A stretch of DNA of 64,000 bases from positions 1 to 64,000 of the forward strand of contig NZ_JAPNLM010000033.1 in the NCBI RefSeq assembly GCF_026627255.1, given 5' to 3'. This DNA is from Streptomyces antarcticus. GTDB lineage: Bacteria; Actinomycetota; Actinomycetes; Streptomycetales; Streptomycetaceae. A program made the translations under genes and the position numbers. The notes below the pieces were generated by a model. That model was not told the DNA's origin, did not search any database, and saw nothing but the letters and a program-made list of their open reading frames with translations. Positions within the stretch are counted from its first letter, which is position 1, and each line of letters opens with the position of its first letter. Of the stretch, positions 51,391 to 62,639 are shown in pieces.

Positions 51391-52212
51391 ATGCGCATCC
51401 GAATCGTCGACGCCTTCACCGACCGCCCCTTCCACGGGAACCCCGCGGCCGTCCTGCTCCTCGACGCGGGATTCCCCCCGGACACCTGGCTCCAGCAGGT
51501 CGCCTCCGAGATGAACCTCTCCGAGACCGCCTTCGCCCACCCCCTGCCGCCCGGCGGGGACGCCGACTGGGCGCTGCGCTGGTTCACCCCGGCCGCCGAG
51601 GTCGACATGTGCGGCCACGCCACGCTCGCCACCGCCCACGTCCTGGCGTCGAGCGGGCTGGCCACGGGGCTGATCCGGTTCGCCGCCCGCTGCGGCGTCC
51701 TGACGGCCGAGAACGCCGCGGACGGCTCGGTCACCATGGACTTCCCGACGTCCTCCCTGACCCCCGTCGTCGCACCGGCCTCCGTGGACCACGCGCTCGG
51801 CGGGGCCCCGATCCTCTCCGTCCACGACACCGCCGCCCACATCGGCGACCTCCTCATCGAGCTGGCCGACGAGAAGACCGTCCGGGAGCTGGAGCCGGAC
51901 CACGCCGCCCTGCGGGCCTTCGCCAGGCGCGGGGTGATCGTCACCGCGGCCGCCGAGGATCCCTCCCGCGGGTACGACTTCGTCTCCCGCGGCTTCTTCC
52001 CGGCGTTCGGCATCGACGAGGACCCGGTCACCGGCAGCGCGCACACCGCGCTCGCCCCCTTCTGGGCACGGCGCCTGGGCCGCACCGAGCTGACCGGCCT
52101 CCAGGGCGGGGCCCGCCAAGGGCTCGTACGGGTCACCCTGGCGGGCGAGCGCACCCTGCTGGGCGGTCACGCGGTGACGGTCCTCGACGGGGAGCTCCTC
52201 ACCGCTCCCTGA
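51391..52212 (+). CDS. PhzF-family isomerase
   Basis: A 273-aa protein. ATG 51391 is preferred: TTGTCC and TACCGT with an 18-bp spacer end 6 nt before it, suggesting a leaderless transcript. Motifs: VDAFTDRPFHGNPAAV, EMNLSETAFAHP (catalytic Glu), MCGHATLATAHVL, and DEDPVTGSAHTALAPFW. Diaminopimelate-epimerase fold. Substrate unknown; the family includes the phenazine enzyme PhzF, but no phenazine genes are present. Confidence 0.9.
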   Translation: MRIRIVDAFTDRPFHGNPAAVLLLDAGFPPDTWLQQVASEMNLSETAFAHPLPPGGDADWALRWFTPAAEVDMCGHATLATAHVLASSGLATGLIRFAARCGVLTAENAADGSVTMDFPTSSLTPVVAPASVDHALGGAPILSVHDTAAHIGDLLIELADEKTVRELEPDHAALRAFARRGVIVTAAAEDPSRGYDFVSRGFFPAFGIDEDPVTGSAHTALAPFWARRLGRTELTGLQGGARQGLVRVTLAGERTLLGGHAVTVLDGELLTAP

Positions 52213-52244
52213 GCCAACCGCCGCGCGCGCCGTGCCGGGGCCCG

Positions 52245-52345
52245 CCCGGTCACGGCGTCTGGTCAGCATCGGGCCAGCGCCCGGTCACGGCGCCCGCTCA
52301 CGGCACCCGGTCACGGCGTCGGGTCACGGCGCCCGCTCACGGCGT
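52245..52345. repeat. Degenerate tandem repeats of CCCGGTCACGGCG type
   Basis: At least six 12-13 bp units (CCCGGTCACGGCG, CCCGCTCACGGCA, TCGGGTCACGGCG and variants) fill the gap between the PhzF stop and the CPBP stop, overlapping the last codons of the latter. Confidence 0.85.
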
Positions 52346-53158
52346 CGGCAGCCAGCCCACCTTGCCCGCGAGCAGCGCGTACCCGCCGAAGGCCACGATG
52401 TCGAGCAGCGCGTGCGCGACGACCAGCGGCCCCACCCGGCCCCAGCGGCGGTAGGCGAGCACGAAGACGGCGCCCATCACCACGTTGCCGATGAACCCGC
52501 CGATGCCCTGGTAGAGGTGGTAGGAGCCGCGCAGCACCGAACTGGCCACGAGCGCGCCCAGCGGCGACCAGCCCAGCTGGTCGAGCCGGCGCAGCAGGTA
52601 GGCCAGCACAATGACCTCCTCCACCACGGAGTTCTGCACCGCGGAGAGGATCAGCACGGGGAACTTCCACCACACGTCGGGCAGCGCCTCCGGCACCACC
52701 GTGAGGTTGAAGCCGGTCGCCCGCGCCCCCAGGTAGAACGCCAGCCCCGCGCTGCCGATCCCGGCCGCGACGAGGGCTCCCCGGCCCAGGTCCCACCAGG
52801 GCCTGGTGCGGTCGAAGCCGAGGACGCGCAGGCCCGGCGCGCCCTCGCGGGTCAGCAGGTGCGCCACCAGCAGGACGGGAACGAGCGCGCTCGCGATCCC
52901 GAACAGCTGCCAGGCCAGGTCCAGCCAGGGCCGCCCGGGGGCGTACGAGCCGTTCAGGGTGGCGGCCTGGTCCTTCAGCCCGCCGGGCTTGGTGAGCGAG
53001 CCGATGAAGCTGATCAGCGCGGACACCCCGCTCGCGCCCAGCGACAGCGCCAGGACGAGCAGCGTCTCGGTGCGCAGCACGCCCCGCCGCCCGTCCTCGC
53101 CCAGCTCCACGACCACCGGCTCCGGCTCCGCCCGCACGCCCGACTCCCGTCCCGCCAT
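52337..53158 (-). CDS. CPBP-family intramembrane protease
   Basis: A 273-aa protein with seven to eight spans. Signature motifs: QNSVVEEVIVLAYLLRR (paired Glu and Arg), SYHLYQGIGGFIGNV (conserved His) and VVAHALLDIVAF (second His). Eukaryotic relatives process CAAX proteins; bacterial members are intramembrane peptidases often linked to bacteriocin immunity. Substrate unknown. Confidence 0.87.
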   Translation of the reverse strand: MAGRESGVRAEPEPVVVELGEDGRRGVLRTETLLVLALSLGASGVSALISFIGSLTKPGGLKDQAATLNGSYAPGRPWLDLAWQLFGIASALVPVLLVAHLLTREGAPGLRVLGFDRTRPWWDLGRGALVAAGIGSAGLAFYLGARATGFNLTVVPEALPDVWWKFPVLILSAVQNSVVEEVIVLAYLLRRLDQLGWSPLGALVASSVLRGSYHLYQGIGGFIGNVVMGAVFVLAYRRWGRVGPLVVAHALLDIVAFGGYALLAGKVGWLPTP

Positions 53159-53246
53159 CCCGTTCCGACCACCCCATACTGCCTCCTCGGCGGGCCGGGC
53201 GGATCATCGTGCCGGGATCACCGGACGCAGCGCGGGCGCGCGGGGC

Positions 53247-54782
53247 TCACCGCCCGGCCGGCAGCGTGGCGCTCACCTCCTCCTCCGCGAGCCCCACGGG
53301 CCAGGTGTGCACGGGTTCGCCCCGGTGCATCAGCTCGCTGTAGCGCCGGGTCGTCGCGGCGAGCGCCTCATGGCGCTCCAGGCCGGCCGCGAGCACCCGG
53401 TGGTAGGTATCCACCTGCCAGGTCGCACCGTTCACGCGCCTCCGGCAGCGTTCCTCGATGATGCCGAGGTAGTGGTCCCGGTCGGCGGGCTCGATCCCCC
53501 AGGCGTCCAGGCCGGCCGCCGCCATGGGCAGCAGCTCGTCCAGGACCAGCCGTACGGCGGGCACGCTCGCCAGGCCCCCGCCGCGGCCGCGGCGCGGCCA
53601 GCGCAGCCGGGCGTCGATGCCGTACCGGCAGGCCGCCTCGAAGTTGGCCTCCGCCTCGGCGAACGGCAGCCGGGTCCACACCGGGCGCTGCTCGTCGGCG
53701 AGGGTGCGTACGAGCCCGTAGTAGAACGCGGCGTTCGCGACGACGTCGGCGACGGTGGGCCCGGCCGGCAGGACCCGGTTCTCGACCCGCAGGTGAGGCA
53801 CGCCGTCGGCGACCCCGTACACGGGCCGGTTCCAGCGGTAGACGGTCCCGTTGTGCAGGACCAGTTCCTGGAGCCGCGGCACGCCGCCCTCGGCGAGCAC
53901 CCGCAGCGGCTCCTCCTCGTCGCAGATCGGCAGCAGGGAGGGGAAGTAGCGGACGTTCTCGGCGAAGAGTTCGTACGCGGAGTCCACCCAACGCTCCCCG
54001 AACCAGGTCCGCGGCCTCACTCCCTGCGCCTGGAGCTCGGGCGGCCGGGTGTCGGTGGCCTGCTGGAAGAGCGGCGGCCGCGATTCGCGCCACAGCTCCC
54101 GCCCGAACAGGAAGGGGGAGTTCGCGCCGACGGCTATCTGTACGGCGGCCACCGCCTGGGCGGCGTTCCACACGTCCGCGAACCGGCCCGGGGTCACCTG
54201 GAGGTGCAGCTGTACCGACGTACAGGCGGCTTCGGCCACGATCGACCCGGAGGTCCAGGTCAGCCGCTCGACGCCGTCGATGTCGAGGGTGAAGTCCTCC
54301 CCGCGCATCATGAGGATCTGCTCGTTCAGCAGCGAGTAGCGGTCCACCGCCGAGAGGTTGGCGGTGACCAGGTCGGCGCGGGAGATCGTCGGCAGGATTC
54401 CGATCATCACCACGCCCGCATCGATCTCCGCGGCCTGCCGGTGGGCATAGCCCAGCCCCGCACTGAGTTCCTCTGCGAGCTGGTCGAATACCCGGCCGCC
54501 GAGACGGTGGGGAAGGACGTTCACCTCCAGGTTGAACATTCCGAGTTCCGTCTGGAAATCCGGGCTCGCAATCCGCTCCAGCACCTGCGCATTCACCATT
54601 CTCGGCAAACCGTCGGCACCCGCGAGATTCAGTTCGATCTCCAGCCCCATCATGTTCTTGGGGCGATCGAACCTCTTCTCCGCCAGAAGCCGCTCCAGCC
54701 CCTCCAGGCACTCGTGAAGCTTCCTTCGATACCGCTGCCGATCGGACAGGTCGAATCCGCCTGCCACGACCTTCTCCCCCAT
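53247..54782 (-). CDS. Glutamate-cysteine ligase family protein
   Basis: A 511-aa protein from ATG 54782 with GGAGGG upstream. N-terminal GLEIELNLAG (acidic ligands), GMFNLEVNVLPHRLGG, then SVQLHLQVTPGRFADVWNAA and RVENRVLPAGPTVADVVAN are GCS2-type motifs. Streptomyces make mycothiol rather than glutathione, so this ATP-dependent ligase may serve ergothioneine or another gamma-glutamyl product. It stands alone. Confidence 0.87.
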   Translation of the reverse strand: MGEKVVAGGFDLSDRQRYRRKLHECLEGLERLLAEKRFDRPKNMMGLEIELNLAGADGLPRMVNAQVLERIASPDFQTELGMFNLEVNVLPHRLGGRVFDQLAEELSAGLGYAHRQAAEIDAGVVMIGILPTISRADLVTANLSAVDRYSLLNEQILMMRGEDFTLDIDGVERLTWTSGSIVAEAACTSVQLHLQVTPGRFADVWNAAQAVAAVQIAVGANSPFLFGRELWRESRPPLFQQATDTRPPELQAQGVRPRTWFGERWVDSAYELFAENVRYFPSLLPICDEEEPLRVLAEGGVPRLQELVLHNGTVYRWNRPVYGVADGVPHLRVENRVLPAGPTVADVVANAAFYYGLVRTLADEQRPVWTRLPFAEAEANFEAACRYGIDARLRWPRRGRGGGLASVPAVRLVLDELLPMAAAGLDAWGIEPADRDHYLGIIEERCRRRVNGATWQVDTYHRVLAAGLERHEALAATTRRYSELMHRGEPVHTWPVGLAEEEVSATLPAGR

Positions 54783-55275
54783 CAAAGCGTCCCTCCTCGA
54801 GTGGGCCTGGCCCGGCACACCCGGCCCGCGTTACGGTCGATGATGCCCCGGCAGCGTGATCCATAACGCGGCGGGGGCGCGAGTGGCGAGGAGCGCGCGC
54901 CGGTTTGGCCGACGGGCGCTTCGGCACATTCACCTGGCATGTCGTCGTATGCAAATTCCGCGTCGACTTTGCCAGTTCCGGATTACCGGCGCTTTTCAGC
55001 CGAGCCCTCTTCCGGTAACCTCCGAGGTCAGGGCGACATGTTCGCGCACGTCCGGCATGAATGCCATGTCAGCGGGTCCGGTAAGCGACTTGCCCGCAAT
55101 AGCCGGGACAGCTAGGCGAAACATTGCGTGAACACATGTCGTATAAACTCCGCAAACGAGGCAGAGAGTTGGCGCGCGGCCATTGCCCCTCAGCCCCCCT
55201 CTGGCCCCAGAATGCGACAGCGCCGTCCGCACCTGCCCCCGTTCCACCGGTCTCCCAAGTGAGAGGCGACCCATC
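54783..55275. other. Divergent intergenic region, no gene seen
   Basis: About 490 bp between divergent genes, less GC-rich than its neighbours. It contains GACATG/CATGTC half-sites (about 55036-55072) and promoter-like AT-rich text (CATGTCGTATAAAC near 55134-55147). Frames crossing it on the minus strand are continuations of antisense frames and have no RBS. Confidence 0.6.
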
Positions 55276-55890
55276 ATGCCGCTGCATGTCCCTCCGGCTC
55301 CCGCACCCGCCCTGCGCAGCGTCCTCGCGGCACTCGGTTCCCCCACCGCCGTCCACGAGGCACACACACCGGCCCTGCGCGCGGTCCAGGGGCCGATGAC
55401 CGCCGAACTCCCGCTGCCGGTCCACGTCATGGACCGGCTGCACACGTCCAACCTGGCGTCCGGCGGCAGGCCGCCCCGCACCAGGCTCACCGGCTGGCGG
55501 TTCCTGATCCGCAGCGGCGACCGCTACGTCGCGGCGGCCGACACCCGGCTCACCCCCGACGGCTGGGCCTTCTCCCACTTCTTCGAGGGTCCGTACGTGG
55601 CCGCCACCGAACGCGCCCTGCGCCAGGCGGAGTCGCTCGCCACGGCCTATCAGCCGCGGCTGCTGTCCGTACCGGAGCTGTACATGCTGACCCTGTGGCT
55701 GCACGGCGCGGTGGGCGCCGACGCCTCCGCGGGCCTGCCCGCCGGCGAGGACCTGCTCGTTCCGCTGGCCCCGGCGCCGCCCGGCATCGCGGCGTTCCGT
55801 CCGCACCCGGTGTCCGAGCTGCTGCCCGCGCTCACCCGCCGGCTGACTCCCGCGCCGGTCCCGCCCACCCTGGCCGCGCCCGCCGCCTGA
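55276..55890 (+). CDS. Uncharacterised protein, 204 aa
   Basis: ATG 55276 after GAGAGGCGAC. A compact alpha/beta core (LTGWRFLIRSGDRYVAAADT, FSHFFEGPYVAATERAL, LSVPELYMLTLWLHG) sits between Pro/Ala-rich ends. Reads as a Streptomyces-specific soluble protein; no motif or family identified. Confidence 0.78.
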   Translation: MPLHVPPAPAPALRSVLAALGSPTAVHEAHTPALRAVQGPMTAELPLPVHVMDRLHTSNLASGGRPPRTRLTGWRFLIRSGDRYVAAADTRLTPDGWAFSHFFEGPYVAATERALRQAESLATAYQPRLLSVPELYMLTLWLHGAVGADASAGLPAGEDLLVPLAPAPPGIAAFRPHPVSELLPALTRRLTPAPVPPTLAAPAA

Positions 55891-56055
55891 CCCGAGTGGC
55901 CCATTCGGCCTAGCCCGCTCGGGCCACTCCCGAACCACCCGAAATGACAGGGGAGTTGGACTGAACCGCCCGCACGGGTGATGCGTCATCATTCTATGAG
56001 GACAGCTGCCGGGAAATACCTGCGAAGCGGCTGTCGTGGGGGAAGACTGATGACA

Positions 56056-56082
56056 AGCTCCCCGCGGGTGCGGGGATGACCC
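56056..56082 (+). repeat. Single CRISPR-repeat-like hairpin (type I-E style)
   Basis: AGCTCCCCGCGGGTGCGGGG followed by ATGACCC has the shape of Streptomyces type I-E repeats (GNGCTCCCCGC, loop, GCGGGGATGNNCC). The stem TCCCCGC/GCGGGGA encloses GGGT. Only one unit exists here, so there is no array. It lies in the 260-bp gap before the DUF5999 gene. Confidence 0.5.
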
Positions 56083-56151
56083 AGGGGGACGGCCATGAAA
56101 CACGTATCGAGCCGTAGCACGCAGACCACACCGCAGCGAAAGAACGCATCC

Positions 56152-56358
56152 ATGTGCCAGCACCAGCCAGCCTGCCCGTCAGCCGACTCCGCCGACCGCG
56201 AGGCCGCGCACCCCGTGGCCAACCACCCGGAACAGGGCTGGAGCCTGCTGTGCAACGGAGTCCTGCTCTTCGAGGACACCGGTGAGCTGCTGCCCGACGG
56301 CCGGATCATCGACCCGCACCGCCCGCTGGCGGCGGCCCATGTGGTGAAGGCGGCCTGA
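56152..56358 (+). CDS. DUF5999 small protein
   Basis: A 68-aa protein from ATG 56152 (MCQHQPACPSADSADREAAH); an in-frame ATG at 56095 with a GGGGGAC box would add 19 residues. It has the DUF5999 signature: CQHQPxCP at the N-terminus, HPEQGWSLLCNGVLLFEDTG, then a Gly/Leu-rich end. The three Cys and the His suggest a metal site, but function is unknown. Widespread in Streptomyces. Confidence 0.85.
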   Translation: MCQHQPACPSADSADREAAHPVANHPEQGWSLLCNGVLLFEDTGELLPDGRIIDPHRPLAAAHVVKAA

Positions 56359-56376
56359 CCCGCCGCGGCGACGACG

Positions 56377-56415
56377 AAGGGGCCGGCCCGGGAGGAGATC
56401 CCGGGCCGGCCCCTT
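56377..56415. terminator. Bidirectional terminator hairpin
   Basis: AAGGGGCCGGCCCGGG (56377-56392) pairs perfectly with CCCGGGCCGGCCCCTT (56400-56415) with a 7-nt loop, between the DUF5999 stop and the gcvP stop. In each direction the stem ends in TT. Confidence 0.95.
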
Positions 56416-56430
56416 GCCGTAGCCCGTCCG

Positions 56431-59316
<2,886 letters not shown>

Positions 59317-59379
59317 GTACGGAGGCCTCCTGGTCGTATGACCTGCGAGGGGCACCACGGCGCGGGCACCCGGACGGCC

Positions 59380-59606
59380 TCCCCCTCTGTCATCTCAACC
59401 TGAGAGTTTCACCGGAGTCGCGGGGATCGCCCTCGAGCTCCGGCTTTCACCGTCGGTGAGGAGAGGGACCGGCACTGCGCGCCCGGTTCCCGCTCCTGCT
59501 TTCCAGAGTGGCCTCGTCCGTGCGGTACGTATGCCTGAGAGATTCCGGGGAGGATTTGCTCCTTCGGCGCCTCCGTCGAGCTCATTCGGAGGACTCTCCC
59601 GCACAG
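59380..59606 (-). promoter_or_regulatory. Tandem glycine riboswitch upstream of gcvP
   Basis: On the minus strand two aptamers are readable. The first begins GCGGGAGAGTCC and has GCCGAAGGAGCAA and TCTCTCAGGCA. The second begins ACTCTGGAAAGC and has GACGGTGAAAGCC and GGTGAAACTCTCAGG. These are the conserved cores of glycine riboswitch aptamers with the usual short linker. About 65 nt separate the second aptamer from the gcvP start. The intergenic gap to 59723 holds nothing else. Confidence 0.93.
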
Positions 59607-59723
59607 GGTCGACAGCCGCCACCCAGCCTACCAGCGCCCTTCCGGGGCCTCCCCGAGTGGCCTCGGCTCCCAATATGCACTTCTGTAGTCATTACGGAGG
59701 ATTTGCGACCAAACGGAGGGACC

Positions 59724-60116
59724 GTGCAGACCGACATCGATCCGCGCAGCCTGATCGGCCGCAAGGCGTTCGACCGCAACGGCAGCAAGATCGGCACCAT
59801 CGACGAGGTCTACCTCGACGACGCCACCGGCGTCCCGGAATGGGCCGCCGTACGGACGGGCCTGTTCAGCCGGGACGCCTTCGTCCCGCTGGAACCGAGC
59901 GAGCTGGTGGGAGACGCCCTGCGCGTCCCCTTCGACCGCTCCCTGATCAAGGACGCCCCTGACTTCGGCGTCGGCCGGCACCTCTCCCCCGAACAGGAGC
60001 TGCAGCTCTACCACCACTACGGGCTGGACGTGACCCTTCCCTCCGAGTTCCACCAGGCGCCCCCGCCCCCGGAGCAGCCCCGCGACTTCGGCCGGCTGGC
60101 CGGCGACGACGGCTGA
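59724..60116 (+). CDS. PRC-barrel domain protein
   Basis: A 130-aa protein from GTG 59724 after ACGGAGGG. PRC-barrel (about 8-75): LIGRKAFDRNGSKIGTIDEVYLDD (abbreviated), EWAAVRTGLFSRDAFVPL, RVPFDRSLIKDAPDF. A Pro-rich C-terminus follows. The domain is known from photosynthetic reaction centres and RimM; in actinobacteria its role is unclear. Divergent from gcvP. Confidence 0.87.
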   Translation: MQTDIDPRSLIGRKAFDRNGSKIGTIDEVYLDDATGVPEWAAVRTGLFSRDAFVPLEPSELVGDALRVPFDRSLIKDAPDFGVGRHLSPEQELQLYHHYGLDVTLPSEFHQAPPPPEQPRDFGRLAGDDG

Positions 60117-60149
60117 CCCGCCCGCACCCTCCGCCGGCCCGGGCGCCCG

Positions 60150-61619
60150 TCAGGCCGTACCCGGCTCCTCCTCCCCCTCCCCCACCAGCGGCAGCGGATC
60201 GGCCGCCTCCAGCTCGGGATCGTCCACCCGGAAGGTGCGCACCCGGCCGGGGGCCGATCCGGGCCGCTCGAACCGTACGGTCACCCGCCCGACCCCGCTG
60301 CCCTGGACCCACCCGGGCCCGTGCACGGCGTGCCGTACGTCGTTCCCGGGCGTCCAGCGCCGCTCGGCGGCGGCCTCCGCCTCCCCGGGCGGCCCGTGCT
60401 CGGAGGCCGGCCCCGGGCTCCCCGCGGTCGGCGCCTCCTGCGCCGCGCCGCCCGACCCCGGTGGGCCCCCCACCCCGTCGGCCCCTTCCGCACCGTCGTC
60501 AGGTGGTGCGTCCCCGGGTCCGCCGGCCCCCTGGGCGGCGAGCGTCGCGGCGGCCTGCGCGAACAGGTCCTCCTGCGTGTAGTCCGCCAGCCCGGTCACC
60601 CCCACGCCCAGCAGCCGCACCCCGCCCGTGGTGTCCACGCCCTCCAGCAGCCGCGCCGCGGCCTCCCGCACCACCCCGGGGTCATCGGTGGGCCCCCGCA
60701 GCGTCTCGGAGCGCGTGAGCGTCGAGAAGTCGAACCGCCGCACTTTCAGCACGATGGTGCGCCCCGAGTGCCCGGACTCCCGCAGCCGCCGCACGCACCG
60801 GTCCGCGAGCCGCTGCACCTCGGTGCGGATGCGCACCCGGTCGTGCAGGTCCACGTCGAAGGTGTCCTCGACCGACACCGACTTCGCGTCGCGTTCGGCG
60901 ACCACGGGCCTGTCGTCCAGGCCCAGGGCCATCCGGTACAGCCCTACGCCGTGCGAACGCCCGATCATCCGCACCAGCTCGTCCTCACCGGCCTCCGCCA
61001 GCTCCCCCACGGTGGTGATCCCGGCCCGGCGCAGGTGCTCCCCGGTGGCCGGCCCCACGCCGGGGAGGGTCCGTACGGACATCGGCGCGAGCAGCTCCCG
61101 CTCGGTCCCCGGCTCGATCAGCAGCAGCCCGGCCGGCTTGGCCTCCTCGGACGCCACCTTGGCCAGCATCTTCGACCCGGCCAGCCCCACCGACCCGCTG
61201 AGGCTCGTGGCCGCCCTGATGTCGGCCCGCAGCCGCTCCCCCGCCTCCCGGGCTCCCCGCGAGTCGAAGGCGACCCCGCCCGCCTCCAGGTCCACGAAGG
61301 CCTCGTCCAGGCTGAGCGGCTCCACCAGGGGTGACAGCTCCCGCAGCAGGGCCATCACGACATCGCTCACCTCGCGGTAGAGGCTGAAGCGCGGCACCAG
61401 GCAGGCACCGTTGGGGCAGAGCCGCCGGGCCTGCGCCATCGGCATGGCCGAATGCACCCCGAAGCGCCGTGCCTCGTACGAGGCGGTGGCGACGACCCCG
61501 CGCGGACCGAGCCCGCCGACGATCACGGCCTTGCCCCGCAGGCTCGGCTTCGACGCCTGCTCCACGGAGGCGTAGAAGGCGTCCATGTCCAGGTGCAGGA
61601 TGGTCGGCGCGGCTCTCAC
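60150..61619 (-). CDS. dinB: DNA polymerase IV (Y-family)
   Basis: A 489-aa protein. Catalytic acids: Asp11 and Asp13 region in ILHLDMDAFYASVEQ and SLDEAFVDLE. Steric and finger text VVATASYEARRFGVHSAMP; helix-hairpin-helix in RTLPGVGPATGEHLRRAG. After the little-finger domain, YTQEDLFAQ is a beta-clamp binding motif. Beyond it lies a 130-residue Gly/Pro/Ala-rich linker and a short C-terminal domain (VRHAVHGPGWVQGSGVGRVTV) found in many actinobacterial DinB proteins. Confidence 0.94.
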   Translation of the reverse strand: MRAAPTILHLDMDAFYASVEQASKPSLRGKAVIVGGLGPRGVVATASYEARRFGVHSAMPMAQARRLCPNGACLVPRFSLYREVSDVVMALLRELSPLVEPLSLDEAFVDLEAGGVAFDSRGAREAGERLRADIRAATSLSGSVGLAGSKMLAKVASEEAKPAGLLLIEPGTERELLAPMSVRTLPGVGPATGEHLRRAGITTVGELAEAGEDELVRMIGRSHGVGLYRMALGLDDRPVVAERDAKSVSVEDTFDVDLHDRVRIRTEVQRLADRCVRRLRESGHSGRTIVLKVRRFDFSTLTRSETLRGPTDDPGVVREAAARLLEGVDTTGGVRLLGVGVTGLADYTQEDLFAQAAATLAAQGAGGPGDAPPDDGAEGADGVGGPPGSGGAAQEAPTAGSPGPASEHGPPGEAEAAAERRWTPGNDVRHAVHGPGWVQGSGVGRVTVRFERPGSAPGRVRTFRVDDPELEAADPLPLVGEGEEEPGTA

Positions 61620-61752
61620 GCCCCCGATGCTGCCCTACGCCTCTGACAATCCCGGGGACCGCTCCGCGGCGCCCGCGACCGCATCTGAACGACCGGGCCC
61701 GCAGCACGCGCACCCGAACCACCCGGGACCCGAACCACCCGGGCCGCAACGA

Positions 61753-61793
61753 CCGGCGGGCGCGGAGCCCCCGTGGGGCCCCGCGCCCGCCGG
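61753..61793 (-). terminator. Terminator after the MerR gene
   Basis: CCGGCGGGCGCGG (61753-61765) pairs perfectly with CCGCGCCCGCCGG (61781-61793), 27 bp beyond the MerR stop. Just beyond (about 61690-61745) ACCCGAACCACCCGGG occurs twice in tandem. Confidence 0.85.
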
Positions 61794-61819
61794 CACGGCC
61801 GTCACCGCTCGGGCCGGGC

Positions 61820-62458
61820 TCACACCGCCCGGTTGCGGCGGGCCGCCAGCTCGTCCGCCGGGTGGTGGCCGACCACGGTCTCGCCCGTGTCCACCCGCTC
61901 CCCGTGCAGCTGCGACAGCGCGTTCTCCACATCCCGCCACACCACGCCCACGGCGATGCCGAAGACGCCCTGACCGCCCTGGAGCAGGCTCACGACCTGG
62001 TCCGGGGAGGTGCACTCGTACACCGAGGCGCCGTCGCTCATCAGCGTCGTCCGCTCCAGGTCCGCGAATCCGGGGTCCCGCAGGTGCTGTACGGCCGTGC
62101 GGATGTTCTGGAGCGCCACCCCGGTGTCCAGGAAGCGCTTCACGACCTTGAGGACCACCACGTCCCGGAAGCTGTACAGCCGCTGTGTGCCCGACCCGTA
62201 CGCGGCGCGCACACTGGGCTCCACCAGCCCGGTACGCGCCCAGTAGTCGAGCTGCCGGTAGGTGATCCCGGCCGCGGCGCAGGCCGTGGGCCCGCGGTAG
62301 CCGACCTCCTCGGGCGCCGGATCGCCGCTCACCGGTCCGACCGGCGTCGACTCCGGCTGACGGCGCGCGGAACCCACCGTGCTGCCGTAAAGCGGGTACG
62401 GTCCACCATCACTCCGTGCGGGGATGCCCCCGGTCGTACCGTCGCCCGTGATCCTCAC
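61820..62458 (-). CDS. MerR-family transcriptional regulator
   Basis: A 212-aa protein from GTG 62458 with GGAGGG upstream. The HTH spans about residues 52-125 (GITYRQLDYWARTGLVEPS, RLYSFRDVVVLKVVKRFLDTG). The C-terminal part is small and lacks Cys clusters. In actinobacteria this gene forms a conserved set with ftsR and the bifunctional nuclease. A dyad covering its own -10 box suggests autoregulation. Confidence 0.9.
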   Translation of the reverse strand: MRITGDGTTGGIPARSDGGPYPLYGSTVGSARRQPESTPVGPVSGDPAPEEVGYRGPTACAAAGITYRQLDYWARTGLVEPSVRAAYGSGTQRLYSFRDVVVLKVVKRFLDTGVALQNIRTAVQHLRDPGFADLERTTLMSDGASVYECTSPDQVVSLLQGGQGVFGIAVGVVWRDVENALSQLHGERVDTGETVVGHHPADELAARRNRAV

Positions 62459-62478
62459 GCCGACCCTCCGTCCTTGAC

Positions 62479-62520
62479 CTGCCCACCTTGAAGGTAGGCA
62501 GTCACCAGGGGTGCGTCAAC
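62479..62520 (-). promoter_or_regulatory. merR promoter with overlapping MerR-type operator
   Basis: Minus strand: TTGACG (62515-62520), 17-bp spacer, TACCTT (62492-62497). The dyad CTGCCNACCTTNAAGGTNGGCAG (62479-62501) covers the -10 box. A bound MerR dimer here would block or remodel RNA polymerase. Confidence 0.65.
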
Positions 62521-62639
62521 GATCGCCACACTCGGCACGCCGAGTGATAATCACCCTGAGAGTGGTTTCCCGTATCCGATTGCGGGGAAAGGCTAGTCGA
62601 ATGGTCTGGCACCTCTCCGTGGAAGACGCGGCCGGCCGC

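Noticed and set aside
54996..55490. 164-aa minus frame in the region between the ligase and the 204-aa gene
   Set aside because: Overlaps the start of a better-supported gene, with no RBS and no domain.
50101..55890. A biosynthetic gene cluster around phzF, the ligase and the S66 peptidase
   Set aside because: The genes are unrelated in orientation and spacing, with no core synthase, and each is a common solitary gene.
56056..56082. A CRISPR array
   Set aside because: Only one repeat-like unit, with no spaced copies within 1 kb and no cas gene in the window.
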